Shown piece by piece: positions 24,649 to 33,700 of a stretch of 64,000 nucleotides of DNA (position 1 is the first letter of the stretch; every line of letters starts with the position of its first letter). The notes below the pieces were generated by a model that was not told the DNA's origin, made no database searches, and worked only from the letters and a program-made list of their open reading frames with translations. The position numbers were made by a program, and so were the translations under genes. This DNA is from an uncultured Muribaculaceae bacterium (GTDB lineage Bacteria > Bacteroidota > Bacteroidia > Bacteroidales > Muribaculaceae), in the NCBI GenBank assembly GCA_947625935.1, contig CANQQE010000010.1, positions 1-64,000 of the forward strand, given 5' to 3'.

Positions 24649-25623
24649 ATGTATCGCACATTAATATTAATCTTGCTTTCTGCATCAACTTCAATGGCAC
24701 AGTTGCCAACTCGTCCAATGATTTTCAGCAAATCACTGGACGGCCCGCTTTTCAAATGGCCACAATTCAATTTGAATCTCATCTACGGGGAGAACCTGCC
24801 AAATGATATCAAGCTCATCAGGCTTATAGGCGACACCAATTATAACGGTTCTAACGCCATGGATATTAAAGACTCATATTTTAGAATGATTATCTATGCA
24901 CCCGACTCTACCTGTGAGGAATTACAAAAAGTTAAATATGCGTTCGATTCATTAAAACTCCAGACTGTATGCACCAACAATCCCACGACATATATGATTC
25001 CGCATTATCGCGAAAACATCAACCCGGATTTATTAAGCTTTTACGCAAAAGCCTATTGCGATTCCATCCGCAATTGGCTCAACAGCCGGAACAATAAATT
25101 TGCCCGACAAATTATAGGACCGGCCTATGAGGAATATTCTGATAGCTATTACAACCCATGGATTATTAACATATATAATTCGGCGTATCTTCCTGATACC
25201 GTGAAGTTCTCAAACAGGGATTTACTCTCGACAATGGGACGTCGGACAGTGAACTCGTTCGATGCGATGGAGCGGATAAAGGAGGGTACATACACCATAA
25301 AAAGCGGATTGCTGCAACCTGGAGATTCGGTTTATGTAAGTATCACGATTGACAGTTCTCCAAGATACGCCAGCGTGATTAAATTCATCGACCTCAGAAA
25401 CCCGGACAACAACCGGCACGCTGTCATCGAGTCAAACGATTCCGTGCGGGTGGAGTCATGGCTGAGCCCAAAAAGCAGGCGATTAACCACCCTCGCTAAA
25501 AAATATGGCAAAATCATCTCAAAAAGACTTGGGACTATGAAGGAGAAGGCAAAGAAGAACGACACTAATCGGTTTCAATTCAAATATTGGACTGACCTCA
25601 TGATAATTCCCGCAAAACGATGA
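24649..25623 (+). CDS. Exported partner (putative immunity) protein of tip 1
   Basis: A 324-residue protein with a signal peptide (MYRTLILILLSASTSMAQ). The N-terminal 200 residues differ from the other partners, though TNNPTTYMIPHY, NINPDLLSFYAKAY and NSRNNKFARQI have clear counterparts in partner 3. The C-terminal part, from TVNSFDAMERIKEGTYTIKS to a basic end (MIIPAKR), is nearly identical to partner 3. ATG 24649 was chosen for the signal peptide and its four-base distance from tip 1; an upstream in-frame start would overlap the tip. TGA overlaps the ATG of tip 2. A periplasmic immunity role is inferred from pairing and covariation; no family is recognised. Confidence 0.7.
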   Translation: MYRTLILILLSASTSMAQLPTRPMIFSKSLDGPLFKWPQFNLNLIYGENLPNDIKLIRLIGDTNYNGSNAMDIKDSYFRMIIYAPDSTCEELQKVKYAFDSLKLQTVCTNNPTTYMIPHYRENINPDLLSFYAKAYCDSIRNWLNSRNNKFARQIIGPAYEEYSDSYYNPWIINIYNSAYLPDTVKFSNRDLLSTMGRRTVNSFDAMERIKEGTYTIKSGLLQPGDSVYVSITIDSSPRYASVIKFIDLRNPDNNRHAVIESNDSVRVESWLSPKSRRLTTLAKKYGKIISKRLGTMKEKAKKNDTNRFQFKYWTDLMIIPAKR

Positions 25624-25853
25624 ACGCTTTCAGCCTCATAAAATCAAACAATGCCACCGACCGCCTCCGGGAGGGGATGCCCTTCATCGACCACGCCGGC
25701 CTCGGGGCCTACGACAACAGGGCGAGATGGCTCGACGCCGTCGGCGGCTCGTTCTGGCAGCCCGACCCGAAAGCCGCCTCATACCCCGGCTTCTCCCCCT
25801 ACGCAAACCGCGGCTGCAACCCGACCCGCTTCCTCGACCCCTCAGGCGAAGAG
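25243..25853 (+). repeat. Direct repeat A, copy 1 (partner 3' end + tip start)
   Basis: A 611-bp block colinear with 29007-29617 at a constant offset of 3764 bases, with no indel. It covers the conserved last third of partner 1, the ATGA junction, and the first 78 codons of tip 2. About 25440-25710 is nearly identical between the copies. It ends exactly where tips 2 and 4 diverge, just after DPSGE. Confidence 0.85.
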
Positions 25854-26519
25854 ATCGTGATAACCCACATGAACAAGACCTACAAGTTGTGGGACAGCGA
25901 GGGGGTACTGTTCACCCCCGGAGGTGACGGGGTCAGCGAACCCGTCCCGGAAGAGGTGGAAAACATCCTAATGGGCATCCAGGCCGCATACACCTACGGG
26001 AGCGCGGAGATGGTGGGCAACATGATAAACAGCGACAGGACTTTCACTTATCAGGTCGGTGCCGCAGACGGCGGCACATTCACCGTGCCCGACGGCAAAG
26101 GCGGCTCGATCTCCACCATAGCGCAGGGGGGCAAGCTGTCACGCGAGACCGTGATCGCCGCGGTGGTACACGAGACCATGCACCACGCCCAGTTCTTGCA
26201 CGACCAAGGAGGAAAAACCTCAGCCAACGAAGTTGAAGCTAATGTATTCGCATATACCACTTGCATAAATTCCATGAAAGACAGAAACACTCCACTTTTT
26301 CAAATAATGATTGCTCCAAATGAACAGTTTTCAAATGGAGTTTTGCATCTATCAATGCACGGATATTCCAATATGGAATTTATTAATGCAGCTTATGGAT
26401 TCTTTGACTCCATAAGAAATAACACTAATCTATATAATCACTATAAGAAAACGTGGCATGGTCTCCAACTGCAGTCGCTTCTACAAAAATATCGAATACT
26501 CCAACAAAAAATTGATTAA
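25620..26519 (+). CDS. Orphan RHS tip 2 with HExxH metallopeptidase-like domain
   Basis: A 299-residue tip starting MNAFSLIKSNNATDRL, without a signal peptide. The hyperconserved RHS end (FIDHAGLGAYDNRARW ... SFWQPDPKAASYPGFSPY ... FLDPSGE) spans about residues 20-80. The peptidase motif HETMH is at 184-188. After GG (about residue 198) it diverges fully from tips 1 and 3 (KTSANEVEANVFAYTTC on), with an AT-rich sequence to the end. It overlaps the preceding partner gene by ATGA. Residues 14-198 match tip 3 with no change I can see. The start appears copied with the end of the upstream partner, as in tip 4. Confidence 0.75.
   Translation: MNAFSLIKSNNATDRLREGMPFIDHAGLGAYDNRARWLDAVGGSFWQPDPKAASYPGFSPYANRGCNPTRFLDPSGEEIVITHMNKTYKLWDSEGVLFTPGGDGVSEPVPEEVENILMGIQAAYTYGSAEMVGNMINSDRTFTYQVGAADGGTFTVPDGKGGSISTIAQGGKLSRETVIAAVVHETMHHAQFLHDQGGKTSANEVEANVFAYTTCINSMKDRNTPLFQIMIAPNEQFSNGVLHLSMHGYSNMEFINAAYGFFDSIRNNTNLYNHYKKTWHGLQLQSLLQKYRILQQKID
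25659..26213 (+). repeat. Direct repeat B, copy 1 (tip constant region + peptidase)
   Basis: A 555-bp block that matches 27551-28105 at an offset of 1892 bases, with one difference I can see (near its start). It covers residues 14-198 of the tip up to the Gly-Gly after HETMH. Confidence 0.88.
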
Positions 26520-26534
26520 ACCGATCAAAAATAT

Positions 26535-27515
26535 ATGCGTCTTCACATCAAATCTATATTGTTTTTCCTATGGGTTTCTATAACGGGGTTTGCTGCGTAT
26601 TCCAATAATATCAAGGATAAAAGCAGCCCCGGAATCGTTACGGAATTTGAAAGAATTTCACCCAAAATTTTCTTTAACAAAACATCTTACATCGCATTGG
26701 AAGGTATACCAAACAATATAATATCGATTCGTGCAATCGCAACCTCAGAATATCAGAGTCAAAACGATGCTAATCAAACAAAAACGAATGTCGACCTCAT
26801 AATACGATGTTACGATGACAAACTAAAAAGAAATTGGTCTTACCGACAGAGTATTGTGCTTAATCCGGATTCAACAGTAGCTGTTTTTCCGTCTCTATTT
26901 GGGCATAATATCCGTTCACCAATAACTGATACAATCGTAGGCAAAGCGGCCAATGCCATACGCAGTATTATTGAAAGCCGTAATTTCAAATTTCTGCGGC
27001 AACTGACCAATTTGCAACCAGCGGTCAATCAACAAGAGGACAAGTATCTGTTTTGGTTTATTAATCTTATAAATCCTAATAAGCAAATTAATTCAGTTTC
27101 CTATTCACAAAACCCATTCACATCCCGGCAGAGAAAGATTATAAACGATATGGACGACATGGAACAGGTCAAGGAAGGAAAATACGCAATCAGAAGCCGA
27201 GTGCTGCAACCGGGCGACTCGGTTTATGTAAGTATCGGCGTAAGCCGTAACCCCTGATACGAGAGCGTCATCAAATTCATCGACCTAAGAAACCCCGACT
27301 ACAACCGGCACACCATCATCGAGTCAAACGATTCCGTGCGGGTGGAGTCGTGGCTGAACCCAAAGAGCAGGCGGTTAGCCACCCTCGCTACAAAATATGG
27401 CAAAATGCTGTCTAAAAGACTCAATGCCCTGAAAACGCGAGCCGAACGAGACGGTGAGGAAACGTATGAATCTCGATATTGGACCGATCTCATGATAATT
27501 CCCGCCAGACGATGA
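26535..27515 (+). pseudogene. Partner gene of tip 2, broken by an in-frame TGA
   Basis: The frame opens with a signal peptide (MRLHIKSILFFLWVSITGFA) and runs 240 residues to TGA 27255-27257. Beyond it the same frame continues with full similarity to partners 1 and 3 (VIKFIDLRNP, SNDSVRVESWL, WTDLMIIPARR) to TGA 27513-27515. At the homologous site partner 3 has CGA (Arg), so one C-to-T change explains the stop. The N-terminal part is the most diverged of the three partners, as tip 2 is of the three peptidase tips. A truncated 240-residue product may still be made and could retain the N-terminal portion. Its end overlaps tip 3. Confidence 0.75.
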
Positions 27516-28396
27516 CCGCTACCCGCCGCATAGACTCACACGAAGTCACAGACCGACTCCGGGAGGGGATGCCCTTCATCGACCACGCCGGCCTCGGGGC
27601 CTACGACAACAGGGCGAGATGGCTCGACGCCGTCGGCGGCTCGTTCTGGCAGCCCGACCCGAAAGCCGCCTCATACCCCGGCTTCTCCCCCTACGCAAAC
27701 CGCGGCTGCAACCCGACCCGCTTCCTCGACCCCTCAGGCGAAGAGATCGTGATAACCCACATGAACAAGACCTACAAGTTGTGGGACAGCGAGGGGGTAC
27801 TGTTCACCCCCGGAGGTGACGGGGTCAGCGAACCCGTCCCGGAAGAGGTGGAAAACATCCTAATGGGCATCCAGGCCGCATACACCTACGGGAGCGCGGA
27901 GATGGTGGGCAACATGATAAACAGCGACAGGACTTTCACTTATCAGGTCGGTGCCGCAGACGGCGGCACATTCACCGTGCCCGACGGCAAAGGCGGCTCG
28001 ATCTCCACCATAGCGCAGGGGGGCAAGCTGTCACGCGAGACCGTGATCGCCGCGGTGGTACACGAGACCATGCACCACGCCCAGTTCTTGCACGACCAAG
28101 GAGGACGGTTCGTGGCAAACGAAGTTGAAGCATACACATTCCAAAACGTTGTCGGATACAACGCAACTGACAACCAAGATGCAAATAAATACCAGCCGAC
28201 AATAATGATGGATATGTTCGGATTAGCAATCTCCGCTTTGGGCGAGAATGGATATTCCGTGTCGGAATGTTTCAATGGGGTGGATAATTTTAAAAACTCG
28301 GGATACAATAACACCGGTAAATATGATTCTTACAAATCGTATTTCCCATTATCATGGAAGCCGCTTCTTAAATTGTATAATATAAAATATCGTTAA
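27512..28396 (+). CDS. Orphan RHS tip 3 with HExxH metallopeptidase-like domain
   Basis: A 294-residue tip. ATG 27512 overlaps the remnant partner's stop (ATGA) and gives MTATRRIDSHEVTDRL; an upstream in-frame start would lie inside the partner's conserved end. Residues 14-198 equal those of tip 2 (DNA 27551-28105 against 25659-26213). The zinc motif HETMH is at 184-188. From there it follows tip 1: the same NEVEAYTFQ, then a 48-residue window different in sequence but equal in length, then the shared tail FKNSGYNN ... WKPLLKLYNIKYR. No signal peptide. Confidence 0.75.
   Translation: MTATRRIDSHEVTDRLREGMPFIDHAGLGAYDNRARWLDAVGGSFWQPDPKAASYPGFSPYANRGCNPTRFLDPSGEEIVITHMNKTYKLWDSEGVLFTPGGDGVSEPVPEEVENILMGIQAAYTYGSAEMVGNMINSDRTFTYQVGAADGGTFTVPDGKGGSISTIAQGGKLSRETVIAAVVHETMHHAQFLHDQGGRFVANEVEAYTFQNVVGYNATDNQDANKYQPTIMMDMFGLAISALGENGYSVSECFNGVDNFKNSGYNNTGKYDSYKSYFPLSWKPLLKLYNIKYR
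27551..28105 (+). repeat. Direct repeat B, copy 2
   Basis: The copy of 25659-26213 in tip 3. A partial, more diverged copy covers 23904-24353 in tip 1; from 24129 on, tip 1 matches closely too. Confidence 0.88.
28290..28384 (+). repeat. Direct repeat C, copy 2
   Basis: The copy of 24538-24632 at the 3' end of tip 3. Tip 2 lacks this tail. Confidence 0.8.
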
Positions 28397-28400
28397 CATC

Positions 28401-29387
28401 ATGACAATCAAAAAAGTATTCATCACAATTACACTTTCAATGACGGTTCTATCGGCATTGTCAATAACATTTCCAGAGTTCTATAGCCAGTCTATCGACA
28501 TCCCTTTATCCTCCATATCCAAATCTAATTCAATTGATATTTATGATGAAAATATGCCTAAAGAAATTAATTATGTCGTGATTTTTGGATTCTCCGTATT
28601 AAACGATACGAACGTCATGAACATTCGTGAGACCCGGTTTTCAATAATTTTAAAAGCAGCAGACACTACCAAAAATGCAGCAAATAAAATATATCATAAC
28701 AGTACAGACTCGATGAAGAGGATTAAAACAGTTTATTCAGACAATCCACCCACTTATATAACACCTCTTTATAGTAAGAATATCAATCCCGAATTGTATG
28801 ACTTTTATCTGAATACATACAACGACTCTATACATAAATGGCTTAACGGTCGGAACAACAAATTTATAAGACAGATAAGCGGATACTTCTACGCCCCTGA
28901 TTTTAATTGGTTTTACTGCCCATGGACGATTTCTATTTGGAATTCCGCATATTTACCAGACTCAGTGAAGTTCGTAAATAAGAACTTACTCTCAACAAAT
29001 GGATGCCGGACAGTGAACTCGATTGATGAGATGGAGCGGATAAAGGAGGGTACATACACCATAAAAAGCGGATTGCTGCAACCAAGCGACTCTGTTTATG
29101 TAAGTATAGGCGTAAGCCGTAACCCCCGATACGAGAGCGTCATCAAATTCATCGACCTCAGAAACCCCGACAACAACCGGCACGCCATCATAGAGTCAAA
29201 CGATTCCGTGCGGGTGGAGTCGTGGCTGAGCCCAAAGAGCAGGCGGTTAGCCACCCTCGCTAAAAAATATGGCAAAATCATCTCAAAAAGACTTGGGACT
29301 ATGAAGGAGAAGGCAAAGAAGAACGACACTAATCGGTTTCAATTCAAATATTGGACTGACCTCATGATAATTCCCGCAAAACGATGA
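28401..29387 (+). CDS. Exported partner (putative immunity) protein of tip 3
   Basis: A 328-residue protein with a signal peptide (about residues 1-22). It is related along its length to partner 1: NPPTYITPLY, NINPELYDFYLNTYNDSI and NGRNNKFIRQI in the middle, and an almost identical last 110 residues with the same basic C-terminus (MIIPAKR). The shared end is part of a 611-bp block that runs on into tip 4 (29007-29617 against 25243-25853). It overlaps tip 4 by ATGA. Function is inferred as for partner 1. Confidence 0.7.
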   Translation: MTIKKVFITITLSMTVLSALSITFPEFYSQSIDIPLSSISKSNSIDIYDENMPKEINYVVIFGFSVLNDTNVMNIRETRFSIILKAADTTKNAANKIYHNSTDSMKRIKTVYSDNPPTYITPLYSKNINPELYDFYLNTYNDSIHKWLNGRNNKFIRQISGYFYAPDFNWFYCPWTISIWNSAYLPDSVKFVNKNLLSTNGCRTVNSIDEMERIKEGTYTIKSGLLQPSDSVYVSIGVSRNPRYESVIKFIDLRNPDNNRHAIIESNDSVRVESWLSPKSRRLATLAKKYGKIISKRLGTMKEKAKKNDTNRFQFKYWTDLMIIPAKR

Positions 29388-29617
29388 ACGCTTTCAGCCT
29401 CATAAAATCAAACAATGCCACCGACCGCCTCCGGGAGGGGATGCCCTTCATCGACCACGCCGGCCTCGGGGCATACGACAACAGGGCCCGGTGGCTCGAC
29501 GCCGTTGTGGGCTCGTTCTGGCAGCCCGACCCCATGGCCGGCTCATACCCCAGCTTCTCCCCCTACGCCAACCGCGGCTGCAACCCGACCCGCTTCCTCG
29601 ACCCCTCAGGCGAAAAG
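29007..29617 (+). repeat. Direct repeat A, copy 2
   Basis: The second copy of the block at 25243-25853, covering the end of partner 3 and the start of tip 4. A third, more diverged form covers 27140-27560. Confidence 0.85.
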
Positions 29618-30325
29618 TGGGTAATGAACGGCGGATGTTCAAACGGTATGCTTATGTGGGAATGGGATGAAGATGTTTGTTCTCTTAATGAGGCTAAAGA
29701 GAAAGGATATAAGGGTTTCCTTCCATGTGGCTCTATAGTTGACAATGCCAGAATTAACGGCGGAGAATGGGGAAGCGTGTATTTGGGGTATTCCGCATCG
29801 GATGTGTTCTATACCACGTCCAACAAAACCGTAACTCCTTGGCAAGTGGGATGGGAATGGTTGTCAGGAACCGGTCCTCGCCGCAGGGAGTTCCACGACG
29901 GGGATAACTTTGCGGAACAAATAAGGTCACACAGTTCTTTTCAAGAAACACTTAATACCGCTAAATACAATTATTGGCTTATGGCTCAATCTAAAGGAAG
30001 CCGGACTCATTCTTTAAGCGAAATTGAAGGAACTGGCCAGTTCATAAAAGATATAGCCACCGTGCTAACCGCTGGTAAATACGGAAATCTAACAGCGACA
30101 TTCTTGGGGTCATACAACACATCATGGGTCGTGAATCCCGAGTCCGGAATCATAACGTTCACTCTTGAGAACTATACGACTATGGAATCGGCGTCACGGC
30201 CACCCTACATAGGTTATTCCGCATGGTGGCAGAAGTCGGTCGGTGCCGCTATAAATAACTATTTCAACAAGGGGTGGGGATCCAGAACCTCTCAGATTAT
30301 CACCCTCACGGAATCCATTTATTAA
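29384..30325 (+). CDS. Orphan RHS tip 4 with an unrelated C-terminal domain
   Basis: A 313-residue tip sharing the first 78 residues of tip 2 (MNAFSLIKSNNATDRL to FLDPSGE). After that it switches to a sequence unrelated to the peptidase tips. The new domain has many Trp, Gly and Ser residues (GMLMWEWDEDVC, INGGEWGSVYLGYS, TPWQVGWEWLSGTGP, IGYSAWWQKS) and no HExxH. I recognise no toxin family. A Cys pair and a possible short helix at 185-205 are the only other features. It has no signal peptide. The following partner gene is also unrelated to the other partners. Confidence 0.7.
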   Translation: MNAFSLIKSNNATDRLREGMPFIDHAGLGAYDNRARWLDAVVGSFWQPDPMAGSYPSFSPYANRGCNPTRFLDPSGEKWVMNGGCSNGMLMWEWDEDVCSLNEAKEKGYKGFLPCGSIVDNARINGGEWGSVYLGYSASDVFYTTSNKTVTPWQVGWEWLSGTGPRRREFHDGDNFAEQIRSHSSFQETLNTAKYNYWLMAQSKGSRTHSLSEIEGTGQFIKDIATVLTAGKYGNLTATFLGSYNTSWVVNPESGIITFTLENYTTMESASRPPYIGYSAWWQKSVGAAINNYFNKGWGSRTSQIITLTESIY

Positions 30326-30343
30326 ATTAACAATCCACAAATT

Positions 30344-30751
30344 ATGAAATGTCTGTCAATATTTTTCATTTTCCTTATAATCGCCGAAATGTGCGGTAGC
30401 CTGAATAGAGACGACTACACACGCGAGGAATTCATCGGCACGGAATGGCAGGGGCCCGACGGTGCGACACTTCGATTCATCAGCCGTGACTCAGTGACAT
30501 TCAGAAACGTCAACTGGGATTCGATTACCAGCAGGTGGGAAGCGGCAAAGGAATTTCCGTCCTCCGGAACTTATACCTGGACTCTAGCGACTTTATTCCG
30601 TGATGAGCCTGAAATCGACATATTTTTCCCGGGGACATCTATTAGTTTCAGCTTGCGTCAGCGACGATGGAAAACGCAAATATATACATATATTGGCGAC
30701 CCCGATTTGTTGGATTTATATGTTTTTAAGCAAGTGGAAAACAATAAATAA
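30344..30751 (+). CDS. Small exported partner (putative immunity) protein of tip 4
   Basis: A 135-residue protein beginning with a hydrophobic signal (MKCLSIFFIFLIIAEMC) that may be lipidated at Cys17 or cleaved nearby. The body is beta-rich (GTEWQGPDGATLRFIS, SGTYTWTLATLF, IDIFFPGTSISFSL), like small lipocalin-type periplasmic proteins. It starts 18 bases after tip 4. It has no similarity to partners 1-3, matching the change of tip domain. Its role as immunity protein is inference from position. Confidence 0.6.
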   Translation: MKCLSIFFIFLIIAEMCGSLNRDDYTREEFIGTEWQGPDGATLRFISRDSVTFRNVNWDSITSRWEAAKEFPSSGTYTWTLATLFRDEPEIDIFFPGTSISFSLRQRRWKTQIYTYIGDPDLLDLYVFKQVENNK

Positions 30752-30799
30752 AATATATAAATCTCCTGTCAACCAACCGTCCAACTTCATCATTCGACA

Positions 30800-33700
30800 A
30801 TGAAAATTCTGAACATATTCACGCTGCTACTATCGGCCACGTCATGTTGCCTTACGGCGCGCGCCGACGACCAGACGCAGAACTACGCCCCGAGAGACTA
30901 CTCCATTATTCCACCGTCGCCTGAGGTCGCATCTTTGATTAACTTCTACGACATACCCGTGGACTACTTCCACGGGCTCCCCGACATAACGCTGCCCATT
31001 TACGAGCTGACCCAAGGCTCGCTGAAAGTCCCAGTGTCGATACGCTACCACGGTGGCGGGGTAAAAGTCGAGGAAATGGAAGGGAATCTCGGACTAAGTT
31101 GGGCACTGGTGGCGGGTGGAGTAATCGCACGCACGGTTTATGGTGCGCCCGACGACGCAAACGAAACCAACCTAAAGGGGCTCTTTAACGCAAGAGAAAA
31201 TGACAAAAAATTACGGACATACGTTTTAGGCAAAAAAGCAGATTATTTGGCATATGATGTGGACAACTACATTGAATACCACGCAATTCAAGGCATCTAT
31301 GGAATGGATTATTTCAACGGTAAATCAGATATGGCTAATGATATACTTAAAATCAGCGGATTGGGTCTCTCAGGGACATTTATTTACGGCGACAACCGAA
31401 AAGCGGTCGTAACGACCGATAAACCATTGAAGATTGAGCCGTCATCATTATCGGCTAACAACGCCCATTATCCGAGCCTATACACCATAAATGATTGCAA
31501 TGGGGTAACATATCTGTTTTCAACCGAGGAAGAAAGCGTCTACAAGTATAAACATGGGGATCCACAACTGGCATTATATGAAGACTCCTTGCGTTACACC
31601 TCGGCATGGCATATCACCAAATTAATAAATTTACAAAATGACAGCATCACATTCCATTATCGTCAAAAAGGCAAAAAGCTGTCACCAGATAACAGCAGGC
31701 TGACTACTTGGTACAGAATGGAAAATGAATACATCGAAATGTACACGCCGCCGACCTCATATTCCATCGGTGAAGGTATATATTATCCCAAAGTATTGGA
31801 ATCTATTGAAAACAACAATACTATAATAAAATTTCACTATAAAAATTTCGGAACCGCCAATAGACCGAATGAATTTATAGATTATATCGAAATCAAAACC
31901 AGAGGGGACAACCCTATCACCGCCAAGCGTTATGATTTTATCTACACGGAATATGGCAATTACTATTTTGACGCTTATTAGTTATCAGATAGGAAGAGAA
32001 TCATGCTCACAGAAGTAAAATTAAATGGCAAATCTTTGTATAAATTTGAATATAACACAGATGACAACGGATTTATAACCTTTTCAGGATACAGTCGAGA
32101 CCATTGGGGGTATTATAACGACCGGGATAACGCAGGTGGACTGATTCCATGGTGTGGTATGCTTTATGGTGAGGGCGCCGACCGTTCCGTAAACCCGAAC
32201 GCTGCCACGATGGGTGCTCTAAAATCCATAATATACCCCACTGGAGGAAAGTCGGTACTCGAATGGGAGTCAAATGAATACGGATATTTCAAAAATGCGC
32301 CTATCTCCAAATCGATTAATACCCCAACAATAACATCATTTGAATCCGATACCCTGGTAGGTCTTGAACCCGCAAATCTACAGAAACTGAGGATTAACGA
32401 TTTCAAAATAAGCAATAACGAGGTGGTTTATCTTGACCTGAGCCGGTATTTCTGCTTCAACCCGCAGATTCTGGCTTTGAGCGAATATGAACACGAACAC
32501 TCCTACGACCTGAGGCCGCGATACCCCGGTGTTTACTTTTTCCGTAACGGCTCACAAAGCAACGAGCCGGTGGCTGTGTACTATATCGACAAGCCGACAG
32601 TGGAGGAGAGGAACAACAACACGCAGTTTGAGGTGGTGTTGCCCGCCGGGAGCTACAGAGTGGAGCTTCGCGACCGCATATCGGTGGAGGGGCGTGAGGA
32701 TGAAATCAAGGCGCAGTTCCTATATGATTACGGCACTTGTGGACGAATCTTCCTCCGCCGATGCGAAACGGTCGGTGGTGCGGCTGCGTCAATTACAAAA
32801 GATTATTGGGGCGGCTTGCGGATAAGGCGTATCATTTCAGACCCGGGGGACGACGGACAACCTATAATCAAGGATTATTTTTACAACAGTACGACATCCC
32901 CTGATGAGTGTTCCGGTACGGTAGGGGCATACCCAAACCATTACTATCATTATTATTTTCAGGCACAAATGCTGCATCACGCAGGGATGCACCGAGCCAT
33001 GATACAGTGCATAACATCCCACGGATTCTATAATCTGCCCACAGGCGATCCATGCGGGGTCGAATACCCGGAAGTAACGATCAGGTACTCGGGAGCCGAC
33101 CGATACGAACCCTCAACTCTGCACAACTACGGCGAAAAGTATAGTTACAGTTCGCTTAAAGATGACGGCAGCAGAGACTTCAACAACTCCGATTTCCTGT
33201 CATTCCAACCGAGATATTCACAAATGTGGACTTCCAAAGCGCACCGCCGAGGCAATCTGCTAAAAAAACAGACCGGTGTCATATCACCGCTTGATATCAC
33301 GGCATATGAGTATGACATCTATGAATCAAACGATACGACAGTGTTCACAACCGACCTGTTCACCATTGCTGATTTCAGTAGAATACACACTACGGGGCTA
33401 AATCAGTGCGCCTACGATTTCGGAATCGGGAAATACACGCTTATACCTTATAACAAGACCGTCAAGCGGGAGCGATACACCGAGGCCGAGGGGTTTGAGA
33501 CCGAGACGGAGTATGAGTACTTCTACGACGAATACACCGACAAACTCGACCGTAACCTCGTCAAAGCCAAGCGCACGACCGATTCCGACGGCTCTCCCCG
33601 CGCAGTCTACTACACCTACCTGATGGCCGCTCCCAACCTCGCCTTAGACTACCCTGAAACTGAGGTGACAGTGGTCGACGGCAAGATAGTCGACGCATCG

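Noticed and set aside
27619-27819. Arg-rich 66-residue plus-strand frame, repeated at 25727
   Set aside because: It is an out-of-frame reading of the GC-rich tip constant region; the copies match only because the DNA is duplicated.
23880-30325. A CRISPR-like or transposon-type repeat array
   Set aside because: The repeats are hundreds of bases long, lie in coding frame, and carry RHS and peptidase motifs. There are no short regular spacers, transposase or terminal inverted repeats.
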